Shown: in pieces, positions 1 through 8,263 of the stretch
How positions within the stretch are numbered: the stretch's first letter is position 1
How the letters are laid out: each line of letters opens with the position of its first letter
NCBI GenBank assembly: GCA_021029095.1
Contig: JAJOHG010000464.1
Location: forward strand, 1-18,292
Length of the DNA: 18,292 bases
Reading direction: 5' to 3'
DNA from: Phellopilus nigrolimitatus
Taxonomy: Eukaryota; Basidiomycota; Agaricomycetes; Hymenochaetales; Hymenochaetaceae
Made by a program: the position numbers and the translations under genes
The notes under the pieces: generated by a model
What the model was told of the DNA's origin: nothing
Databases searched by the model: none
Seen by the model: only the letters and a program-made list of their open reading frames with translations

Positions 1-498
1 CTCAGCAAAGTCTGTGGCTGCAGAGAGGTCATCGCCCTCCTCAGCAAGGACTGCTATAGGCGAACCGACCGGAATGTTTTTCGAACCGTCTGGCAGCTGT
101 AATCCTTTCAGCAAACGAGACGTGATGTGATATTATGACGAGAAACATACAATAATTTTGGCAAGAATGCCATCATCCTGAGCTTCGACATCAATAGTGG
201 CTTTGTCGGTTTCCTGTTGCCAGCTGTCAATAAATGGAAGAAATTCTGGGTACGAATCTGACTGACCACTTCGAGCAAAACATCTCCAGCGGTGAAGGAC
301 TCGCCCTCCTTCTTTTTCCAGGAGGATATACCACCCTCGCTCATGGTCGGACTCATTGCGGGCATGGCGAACTTGGCCAGCGCATTGTGACGCGCCGACG
401 AGTGGATCCCTTTATAACTAGTCAATGCTGTTGTTTGTAAAGATAGGTAAGCTAGAGAACGTACCTCTGGAAAGGATGCGAGCGAGAGAGGAGGCCAT
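1..498 (-). CDS. pdx1: Pyruvate dehydrogenase complex protein X component (partial, N-terminal part)
   Basis: Protein X tethers dihydrolipoamide dehydrogenase (E3) to the E2 core of the mitochondrial pyruvate dehydrogenase complex. Exons on the minus strand are 498-465, 427-267, 213-151 and 96-1, and all phases agree. The ATG at 498 opens an Arg/Ser-rich presequence (MASSLARILSR) typical of mitochondrial import. A complete lipoyl domain follows: FAMPAMSPTMSEGG, then GDVLLEV-ETDKATIDVEAQDDG, where the Lys of ETDKAT is the lipoylation site, then PDGSKNIPVG and LAEEGDDLS. The IDVEAQDDG and NIPVG wording resembles fungal protein X more than E2, which usually reads MDFE in this place. The E2 subunit remains the alternative, because the E3-binding and C-terminal domains that would decide lie beyond the left edge. 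I am sure of the lipoyl domain and fairly sure of protein X. Confidence 0.82.
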
Positions 499-831
499 GA
501 TAAACGCGCAAGTGAAAACGGCGAGAGCGAGTTTTGGGAGCGAATGGCGCGGAGCGAGACGGCTTTGCGTGACCTAATTCGTCAGAGTCCATACTCAAGT
601 CTATTACTTTTGTTACTTCAATACAGTTACTGATATACGCATTACTACACTTTGTTACTACAGTGTAAGCAGTCAAAATACGGTAGCTCGGCAAGCTCCG
701 TGAAACTTTTTTTTCAGAGGTCGTAATATCCCACATTCGACTCCTTTTTCCAATTACATATGCCTGAATACTATGTATCTTGTATCCTTGTTGCTTAGTT
801 TTGATTCAGCCGAAGTTTTAAAAAATCAGCC

Positions 832-848
832 TCCGAAAATTTGAAACA
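832..848 (+). repeat. 17-bp direct repeat, copy 1
   Basis: The sequence tccgaaaatttgaaaca occurs here and again, identically and in the same orientation, at 1091-1107. The copies are 259 bp apart in the promoter region between pdx1 and csl4. Its role is unknown; it could be a duplicated regulatory site or the trace of an insertion. Confidence 0.6.
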
Positions 849-1090
849 TGCAATATATTGCCTTTTATGGAAGGTCAGATTATGACGTAATATCGGTTAA
901 TGTTTTACAACAAGTCTGGATGGTACATGTAGCTTCAGCCTTTAGATGGCCTTGCGAACCTTCACAACCTCAGGGATTTGACGACCGGACTTATATTACC
1001 TTACATCCCATCCAGATTCACAGCAATTTTGCAGAATAATTCCGCGAAGGTGTCTCTCAAAAGTGTAGAAAGTCTTTTTTTTTTTTTTTG

Positions 1091-1107
1091 TCCGAAAATT
1101 TGAAACA
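1091..1107 (+). repeat. 17-bp direct repeat, copy 2
   Basis: Exact second copy of the 17-mer at 832-848. It directly follows a T15 run and one G. It lies 164 bp upstream of the csl4 start codon. Confidence 0.6.
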
Positions 1108-1270
1108 AAACTTGCTTAATCGGGATAGTGCTTAAATTTGCGTTTCTCCCTTACTTCTATTATGAAAATTAAAATCTCAGACCAAAATTCGCAAAATTGC
1201 AGCCCCTATAGAGGTGCCGCTTTTTGCCTGCTTACACTGTACTTGTACACTTACTTTCACTAGTACTACC

Positions 1271-1999
1271 ATGGCGTCGACCTCCACCCTACTTCTGCCT
1301 GGTCAACCAGTTGCTCTACCTCAAGGCCCTCAACCGCGCATTGGCGATGGACTATATCTCAGGGACGGGCTCGTTCGAGCAAGTGTTATCGGTTCTCCGC
1401 GGCGCGACGGTTCTGTACGAACTGCTTTACTGCCACAGGACCTGAATTGACTTGTATGCATCATACGCAGTCTCTCTCTATTGAAAAACGACGGCCTCAT
1501 CCCCCAACTCCGAATTCTCTCGTTTTGGGCTCCATAACCCGTTTGTCGCCCCTCCAGGCCATCATCTCCATTACAGTTGTCGACGGAATTCCTTTGCCCC
1601 ATGGCGAGGAGTTCGCAGGCGTCATTCGGTCTCAAGACGTTAGAGCTACTGAGAAAGACAAGGTCAAACTTGCCGATTGCTTTCGTGGAGGCGATGTTGT
1701 AAAAGGTCTTGTGGTACGTGATGCACTGACATGGGTATTTAGTCAGTCATATCTAATATGATGATTTAGATTTCTTTGGGTGATGCAAGGAGCTACTATG
1801 TTACTACCGCCCGCAATGACCTTGGCGTAATTTTTGCGACAAGTGAAGCTGGTAAGCGTATCTATCAAAGTTGCAAGTGCATGTCTCTTAAAACATGTAC
1901 GAAGGAGCGACAATGGAGCCGGTATCTTGGCAAGAAATGCGATGTCCGAAAACTGGGAAGATTGAAAAACGCAAGTGTGCAAAACCAGAAGGTCTGTAG
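1271..1999 (+). CDS. csl4: Exosome complex subunit Csl4 (EXOSC1 family)
   Basis: Csl4 is one of the three S1/KH cap proteins of the RNA exosome, which carries out 3'-5' RNA processing and decay in nucleus and cytoplasm. Exons are 1271-1414, 1471-1713, 1770-1851 and 1905-1999, joining in phase to give 187 residues; human EXOSC1 is about 195. Visible family landmarks are the N-terminal LLLPGQPVALP followed by GDGLYLRDGLVRASVIG, the S1-domain block GVIRSQDVRATEKDKVKL, FRGGDVVKGLV joined across intron 2 to ISLGDARSYYVTTARNDLG, and the C-terminal EPVSWQEMRCPKTGKIEKRKC. The ATG at 1271 was chosen because it starts the conserved N-terminal domain; the in-frame upstream codons look like leader sequence. 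All three introns are 53-56 nt. Identification is firm. Confidence 0.95.
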
Positions 2000-2358
2000 A
2001 ATTGAGTGGGGACTACTCCGCGTTACTCGCTTTTCTCGCTTTTTCTTCTTCTTGTACTCCTGCACCATTTTACTTCAGTTACCTGCCTTCCTGTACTTAT
2101 TGAAGTTCGCGGTAATGCATATACTTCTCGGTACCTTGTTCGAGCGGCCTTGCCAAAAAATCCTTCGACTTATTGACAAACAGTCTCATCATCACATGCG
2201 TTGCCGAGATTCCATCCCGCCATCGCCGTTCACAGGATTTTCTGGTTCTCTTGTGCATTTATTTGTCCGCAGAGACACCGAGGTTGCTGGCGATCCGAAG
2301 TACTTCCTTCTCATAAGAATGCTAGTATTTGAGGCTTAGTCCACATTTGGAGCAAATT
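2000..2358. other. Intergenic region, csl4 to alpha-galactosidase
   Basis: These 359 bases hold the 3' end of the csl4 transcript and the promoter of the alpha-galactosidase. A long open frame crosses the area from csl4 exons, but its codons past 1999 show no family resemblance. There is a pyrimidine-rich stretch at about 2030-2100. No further gene or clear TATA element is seen. Confidence 0.5.
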
Positions 2359-4333
2359 ATGTATACTGTGCTGGTAACATTCGCGCTACTCTATCGGGTT
2401 CTAGGACAGTCGACTACTGCCACTACATCCGTGACTGGCCTCGCTGGTTCTGCTCCCACTGCAGGCCCCTCTCATGAAACTGGAAAACTCCCGGCTCTAG
2501 GGTGCGTATAGTATCATCTTCTCCGAGAGCCTGACGTTGAAAAGTGAGCTTGCGGTTGCAGGTGGAACTCTTGGAATGCTTATGGAGGAAGTCAGAGTCT
2601 TTCCTAATATCACACAGTAATCAGTGTACCAATATTTTCTTATCGTACTAGATGTCAACGAAGACAATGTCCTCTCCGCTGCCCAGCAGATCGTTTCCCT
2701 CGGGCTAAAAGACGTCGGTTACGAATACGTCAACATCGATGTGCGTGTCAGACTTATGAGTATTTGGCGGCACTGTCGTATTTAATTTTCTGTCAACTAT
2801 CAGGATTGCTGGGCGAACATGACTCGAGACTCTTCTACGGGACGCATAGTGCCGGACAGCAACAAGTTTCCCAACGGAATTGATAGCCTGGCCGACCAAA
2901 TCCATGCTTTAGGCCTCAAGATCGGGATTTACAGGTTTGTTCTCGGTGCTCTTTATTCCATCCCCTAATCTGGGTGTCTACAATAGTGATTCAGGCACGG
3001 AAACATGCTCTGGTTATCCCGGATCTCTTGGAAATGAGGTCCTCGATGCAACAACATTTGCAGATTGGGGCATCGACTGTATGCTTTTCAACAAGCATTG
3101 TAGTTTACATCCCAACTAACCAAAGTTCCCAGATCTGAAATATGGTGGGTCACAAACGCGTAGATCGTTTGAATTCGTGCCTTTAATTTTGTTAATAGAC
3201 AACTGTAACGTTCCTGGTAATTGGAGTGACAGCGGGGTAATTTACTCTATGACCTTTTCCCCGCTTTATAAAAGATCTTACCGCGAAATTCCTATTAGAC
3301 CCCTCAAAACGATGACTACTAGTAAGCTCATTGATTCTTCCTTCAAGACAAGAGTTTGAACTTACAATATAATTATAGCAACTCAAACACGGCTATCAGA
3401 TACCGCCAAATGGCGTTCGTACTTTCTTTCAATTTTCAATTTTCTTGAAACTGACATGATTCCATAATTATAAGCGGAGCTTTGGCCACAGTTTCGAGAC
3501 CCATTCTATTCGGGTTGTGTGAATGGGGTGATGCCAATGTATGGGATTGGGGGGCCCGAGTGGTATGCACTTCATTCATTATGCTGTTTATCTGAGCAAG
3601 AGACTTATACCTATGTTGAATATCACATGAAGGGACAATCCTGGCGTATGTCAGGCGATTCGTCTGCTAGCTGGTATGTGACTCTCTGGGTTTCGAATAT
3701 CGTCGAAACTGATGAATGTTGAGGGTAGGGAGTATGTCTCTTCCATCATCGCTACGAATGTTGCATACTTGGTTAGTTATTTAATTATTTGGGGGACTTT
3801 TATTATTAAATATACTATAATTTACTGAGTAGGACTCCAATGGATTTTATGCCCACAATGACATGGACATGATGGAGATCGGAAACGGAGATTTAACCAT
3901 TGAATTTTGCTTGGAACCAACGTACGTCTACAGCATGCTATTACTAAAAGAATCGCTGAGACTTCTGAAAATGCAGCTTAGCGCATTGACGGAGGAGCAA
4001 ATTGCCATAGTCAGCAACTCAGAACTGCTTGCATTTTCTCAAGACATGACGGTTGCAGCACCTGCCAAAGCCCTCGCCTCAGATAGCTCATCTCCTCCGC
4101 AATACTATAGCGGGACGTCCTCGGCAGGTATACACATCTTCATAATCAACTTCGGAGGCAGCGCGGCGACAATGAGCTTCGACTTCACCGACATCGATGG
4201 CTTGGATGGCGGGGAGACTTATCTGGTCCATGATATGTGGACTGGGGATGACATTGGGACTTTCTCCGGGAGCTTCTCGACGAGTCTTGCCTCGCATGAC
4301 TCCGCTGCTCTGTTGCTTACGTCTGCGACTTGA
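2359..4333 (+). CDS. Secreted alpha-galactosidase, glycoside hydrolase family 27, with disrupted last exon
   Basis: GH27 enzymes release terminal alpha-1,6-galactose from galactomannans and raffinose-type sugars. Thirteen exons fit in phase: 2359-2501, 2562-2590, 2652-2740, 2804-2934, 2987-3078, 3133-3144, 3199-3236, 3299-3321, 3379-3414, 3475-3562, 3633-3673, 3729-3771 and 3833-4333. The first residues (MYTVLVTFALLYRVLGQ) are a signal peptide. Family motifs follow in order: LGWNSWNAYGG, GYEYVNIDDCW, LGLKIGIYSDSGTETC, YLKYDNCNVPGNW (nucleophile Asp, about residue 166), SNTAIRYRQM, GLCEWGDANVWDWG, and HNDMDMMEIGNG (acid/base Asp, about residue 267). After GDLTIE (to 3904) the usual THF..W...SP helix is missing. 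The text LLGTN appears in another frame, followed by a probable 55-nt intron (3922-3976). The original frame then resumes with LSALTEEQ and the C-terminal beta domain to the TGA. Read through without that splice the protein is 421 aa. It may be a pseudogene, a sequence error or a recently altered enzyme. Confidence 0.88.
3133..3144 (+). other. 12-nt microexon of the alpha-galactosidase gene
   Basis: The twelve bases atctgaaatatg lie between an acceptor (cccag) and a donor (gtgggt). They supply the end of a Tyr codon, Leu-Lys-Tyr, and the first base of the catalytic Asp codon. The LKYDNCNVP motif can be built only with this exon in place, and both flanking exons match its phases. Confidence 0.85.
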
Positions 4334-4358
4334 GTTAGACTCTGAGAGTTATTAGGTT

Positions 4359-4364
4359 AATAAA
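4359..4364 (+). terminator. Candidate polyadenylation signal for the alpha-galactosidase
   Basis: AATAAA lies 26 bases after the TGA at 4331-4333, within an A-rich stretch. Position and sequence suit a 3'-end processing element, though fungal signals are degenerate. Confidence 0.4.
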
Positions 4365-4588
4365 AAATGGAGATGTGATCGTCGGGAACGGCAAGTCGAA
4401 TAGTGCAGCGGATGTAAATCCGGTAATATAGAGAGCCCAGTGAAGCATCAATGCATTCCTCCGTACACTATGCTTTAAAATGTTACCAGCATCTTTTATA
4501 AGCAGGGGCCTTCTCCTGGAGGTTACAACGTCGATCAATGTGATCGACGATCATCTTGAAGTCCGTCCACCACGAGCAGATTGCAGTC

Positions 4589-6001
4589 ATGCCAGGACGC
4601 AGTCGTATCTCACCTTTGAAACGTCTTGGTCAGCTAAGCTCATTCCGCAACATGCTTAGACTTAGCTTATGTGTCGGCGGCAACAGATAGAGACTACATA
4701 GCACTGGGACTGGAAGGCTCCGCCAATAAGCTCGGCGCCGGGATCATAAAACACTCGCCCGATGGCACAACGAAAGTCCTATCTAATGTCCGCCATACCT
4801 ACATCACGCCTCCTGGAGAAGGATTTCAGCCGCGCGACACTGCTCAGCACCACAGAGATTGGGCGTTGAAGGTCATTCGCGACGCGCAGCAGAAGGCTGG
4901 GATCCAGCTGGATGACCTCGATTGTATATGCTTCACCAAAGGCCCGGGGATGGGTGCACCTCTGCAATCTGTCGCGCTCGTCGCACGCACACTTTCGCTC
5001 TTATATGACAAGCCTCTTGTCGGCGTGAATCATTGCGTTGGTCGTACGTCTGTCTTTCATTCACCATCGCGGAAGCTGAATTAGTTAGCAGACATCGAGA
5101 TGGGGAGAGAAATAACAGGAGCGCAGAATCCAGTTGTGTTATACGTCTCCGGGGGGAACACTCAAGTCATCGCTTACTCGCAGCAACGGTACAGGATATT
5201 TGGAGAAACTCTCGATATCGCCGTCGGAAACTGTCTAGATCGCTTCGCCAGGGTGATAAATCTGAGTAACGACCCTAGTCCTGGATTTAATATCGAGCAA
5301 GAAGCTAAGAAGTGGGTAAACAATATCTTTCCTAGCTTGTTCCTCGAATGAAGTCGTGTCGTATCAGGGGAAAGCGTTTCTTACCACTTCCGTACTCGAC
5401 GAAGGGGATGGATGTTTCATTATCAGGCATTCTCACCTCAACGGAGGCACTTACCTTTGATAAAGGGTTCAGAGCGGTGGAGACGGGAGAGGAAAGCACT
5501 TTCACACCGGCCGATTTATGTTTTTCTTTGCAAGAAACTGTATTTGCCATGCTCGTCGAAATTACAGAGCGCGCCATGGCACACATTGGGAGCAAGGAAG
5601 TCCTCATCGTGGGCGGTGTTGGATGTAGGTTTTTACTCGTTGTTAGAATATGTTTTTACTGAATTTACACCAGGCAACGAACGACTCCAAGAAATGATGG
5701 GCATCATGGCAAAGGAACGTGGAGGGCAAGTCTTTGCGACAGATGAACGGTGAGTTGCCTTTGGTTCACCTTTTTCCTCCATTGATAAATTATTCGACCC
5801 TTTAGGTTCTGCATTGACAATGGCATAATGATCGCGCAAGCTGGCTTATTGAGCCATCGGATGGGATTCAAAACGCCTCTCTCCAAAACAACTTGTACAC
5901 AACGGTACGTTGACTAAGTTCAACCAAAATAGCGAGCAATACTTACATCGATTTACTCCAGGTTTAGGACAGATGAGGTTTACATTTCATGGAGAGCCTG
6001 A
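4589..6001 (+). CDS. kae1: tRNA N6-adenosine threonylcarbamoyltransferase Kae1 (OSGEP), KEOPS complex
   Basis: Kae1 is the catalytic subunit of KEOPS; it transfers the threonylcarbamoyl group to A37 of ANN-decoding tRNAs (t6A). The well-supported exons are 4660(or 4666)-5043, 5092-5311, 5368-5624, 5674-5749, 5806-5904 and 5962-6001, all in phase. Landmarks are [27 protein letters not shown], the metal-binding NHCVGH with its second His split by an intron, [54 protein letters not shown] and [16 protein letters not shown]. The 5' end is uncertain. No in-frame ATG lies between a TAA at 4635-4637 and the conserved start. I propose a 13-nt first exon at 4589-4601 (ATG CCA GGA CGC A) joined across a 58- or 64-nt intron, giving 362 or 360 residues. 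Fungal and human homologues are about 335-350. The stop lies 100 bp from the stop of the converging GT8 gene. Confidence 0.93.
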
Positions 6002-6101
6002 GATATACTCGATCCTGTTCGTCTATCGTGATTGTTAAGTGGATGTACTTTATCAAAAACATGCTGTTTGTACAATCCTCACTCTGCGTATCTGAAATAA
6101 T

Positions 6102-7233
6102 TTAACTCGCTACGTTTGCATCTATATATTCCCAGGCCCGTCTATGTTCATCTGTTCCTGCTTTGTTCAACTGCTCACCGATCCCGTAATATGCATCCCA
6201 CCACCACAGATTCACGTCGTGAAACTCATTTAGAGGAGCTTCGCCCTCCTTCGGCCTGTAAGTCCACGGCTTATCTGCCAAGATGTAATGTACGCATTTC
6301 ACGTCTTCGTCTCTCCAAAGGTCCTTGTGTACCACGCGTAGCGTCTTAAGCGCGTTGTAGACATACGATATCGGCTTCCACCTTCCTTTGAAGGCTTCTG
6401 CGAAAAGATCCTGGTCTGCGAACTGGAAGGTATCAACGAGCGGCGACTCTGCGAGTATGCGTTCCAGCGTAGCGAATGTTTCTGTCGAAGGGTTCAGCAC
6501 GACTGCCCCCGAATTCAAAAGCGTGTATGGGCGTGGAGATTCTGGCGTAATTTCGGGCGGGTACTCGCTGCTCGAGTATGCACAGTTCTCCGGGATCCTG
6601 CGTGGACGTTCAATTCGCTCGTATTTTCGTGATGGAATGTATGCGCAGGCAACTCTGAACTCACCAGTCAGCGGGGTAATGTGCGAACCTGAGCGGGTTG
6701 CACGCGCAGGCGTGATCCGCGGCGATCCATCCGTCTTCGAGCGGTATGTCAAGCAGCTCGTCCATATTTTTCCGCACGAGCATGTCCGAGTCCAGTAGAA
6801 CTACGCGCTGCATTCACACCAACACACTGGGGTCAGCTCCACTGTGCTTTGCTTTTGTATGTGTCGCAGCTCTCACAGAGAACTGCACCAGCCTGAACAC
6901 CCTGGAAATACGAACGTAATGTTAAGTACGGTGTAGCAGAGGGTTGTATATATATGCGCACGAAACTCACGCCAACTTCGTCCACGTCTCCGTGAAACGC
7001 GCCTCCCGAATGGCAGCGCTCTCCGCCGACAGCCGGTCGACCGGCGCAGTCTCCAGGCCGAACAGCTCCAGCACTTCGCGAACCTCTTTCGGGAGGCCGG
7101 GAGAGGTCATGACGATTAATGGATACTTCGAGCCTACGGCCTTCAGCGAGAAGCTCAGCACGAGCGTGCCGGACAAGTAGGCGGGCTTGGTGAGAAGGGT
7201 CACCCAGGCCTTTCTTTGTTCTGGCTCTGACAT
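6102..7233 (-). CDS. Glycosyltransferase family 8 protein (glycogenin/galactinol-synthase-like)
   Basis: GT8 enzymes are retaining, Mn-dependent glycosyltransferases that use UDP-sugars. Four exons on the minus strand join in phase: 7233-6971, 6901-6877, 6807-6665 and 6597-6102, giving 308 residues. The start MSEPEQRKAWVTLLTKPAYL fits fungal members, whose first beta strand begins near residue 10. The metal-binding DxD is DSD at about residues 102-104 in RVVLLDSDMLVRKNMDEL. Further landmarks are the Asp/His stretch IAADHACACNP, LLNSGAVVLNPS, the FADQDLFAEAF block, and the HYILADKPW segment near the C terminus, equivalent to the HF...KPW motif of glycogenin. No signal peptide or membrane segment is visible, so it is probably cytosolic. 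The acceptor cannot be told from sequence. Glycogenin itself is less likely, because it normally has a long C-terminal glycogen-synthase-binding tail. Confidence 0.9.
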
Positions 7234-7647
7234 GGTGGTTTGCTGGGAAATAAGGAGGACGATATGAGTTGACTACATGCTCTTGATAAGGTTATCGGAT
7301 TGATCAGGGCAGTTTTCTGAGCACACAAGCACGCAATGAGAACTAAATCCAGACGTCTAAGAAGACGATGGGGAGGTATCATCGTGGACAGAGGAAGAGC
7401 GAATTCAGCAAAGGAATCTCGAATCAGTCGAATCACATCCCGTGGGTGCCACTCTCTCAGTCTCATCGAAGAAACGTTTGCACCAAATTCGAAGCTTGTG
7501 CTTGATAAGACAATCACAAAATCCCGATTTTGTGGCGCTATGGCCGGTTCGTGCAATTGCAAAGAAGAGGATACATGCGGCGTCACGACGTAGGAAAGTA
7601 AGAGAACAACACAGCAGGGGATTGACGTATAACGATATAACAACGTT
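7234..7647. other. Intergenic region, eS28 3' end to GT8 promoter
   Basis: These 414 bases lie between two minus-strand genes and should hold the eS28 3' UTR and the GT8 promoter. Open frames exist on both strands (a 147-codon one on the minus strand), but none contains a recognisable domain. No RNA gene or repeat was seen. Confidence 0.5.
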
Positions 7648-8046
7648 TTAGCGCAGACGGCTAAGTAAAATTTAGGACATCTCTTGTCAGTAACATGAAA
7701 AAGAAATGAGCATTAGTAGGACTTACCGCGCCTCACGTTCGCTCTCGAGAAGCGCCAGAATGTCCTCCTCGCGCACGGGCCCCTTTACGTTACGGATGAG
7801 GTTCCGCGACGGGTCGTCGAGGAACTCAACGCGGACCTGCGTCACACCTCCGCGCGAACCAGTCCTGCCGAGGACCTACGAGTGTAGAAAACCGTCGTTA
7901 ACATCGCTGTGCAGAATGCAGAGACGAAGGCAAAAGAATTTAATGGACCTTGATGACTTTTGCGAGCTTGACGGGGGCGGCTTTTGAATCCTGTCGAACA
8001 TATCAGGACATGTACAGATAAAAATCGTAGATGGAGCACTCACCAT
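7648..8046 (-). CDS. rps28: 40S ribosomal protein eS28
   Basis: eS28 is a small beta-barrel protein at the mRNA exit side of the 40S subunit. Exons on the minus strand are 8046-8044, 7990-7949, 7875-7727 and 7660-7648. They join to 68 residues, the usual size of the family. The sequence reads [34 protein letters not shown], then [25 protein letters not shown] and stop, which is the classic eS28 protein almost word for word. The first coding exon is only the ATG: the donor GTGAGT follows the start codon directly. The last exon supplies just the end of one Arg codon, Arg-Leu-Arg and TAA. A spliced 5' intron is common in fungal ribosomal protein genes and often boosts expression; that role here is inference. 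Confidence 0.96.
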
Positions 8047-8263
8047 TGGGATACGTGGGTCGGAGGTGACGCTGGCTAGATTGTCGGTGAGGGCGAATGA
8101 GGTTCTGTGGTGGACACGAAAAATAAAGTTTGCGTTCATTGCATTTCCCACGCTTGCTTGGTCTGTATCGGCATTCGCCGAACATTAGATTATTCTTCCT
8201 TCTTTACAGTAAAGGGTCTAAAGTGGTGTACTAATTACAAAAGCAAGTCGGCGAACATGTTTA

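Larger units (their letters stand above)
499..1270. other. Divergent intergenic region, pdx1 / csl4
   Basis: These 772 bases separate two genes read away from each other, so both promoters should lie here. The stretch is AT-rich with no convincing gene; the 63-codon ORF at 848-1039 has no recognisable content. It holds five TTACT pentamers at 604-659, a 17-bp sequence present twice (832-848 and 1091-1107), and a run of 15 T at 1075-1089. No clear TATA box was placed. Confidence 0.6.

Noticed and set aside
1..498. Assignment of the first gene to the E2 acetyltransferase subunit
   Set aside because: The lipoyl domain wording (IDVEAQDDG, NIPVG) is closer to fungal protein X. The decisive domains are outside the window, so E2 is kept only as an alternative.
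1776..2339. 187-codon open frame on the plus strand downstream of and overlapping csl4
   Set aside because: It reads through csl4 intron 3 and past its stop in another frame; only the part inside csl4 exon 3 has family resemblance.
3177..3359. Open frame continuing NWSDSG into MTFSPLYKRSYREIP
   Set aside because: The continuation is intron sequence. Splicing 3236/3299 gives the family-like GTPQNDDYYNSNTA, so the longer frame is accidental.
7540..7593. Tiny ORF starting MAGSCNCKEEDTCG on the plus strand, reminiscent of a metallothionein start
   Set aside because: It is 17 codons with only three cysteines, no downstream exon supplies more Cys motifs, and it overlaps the region just past the eS28 3' end. 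Chance is the simpler explanation.
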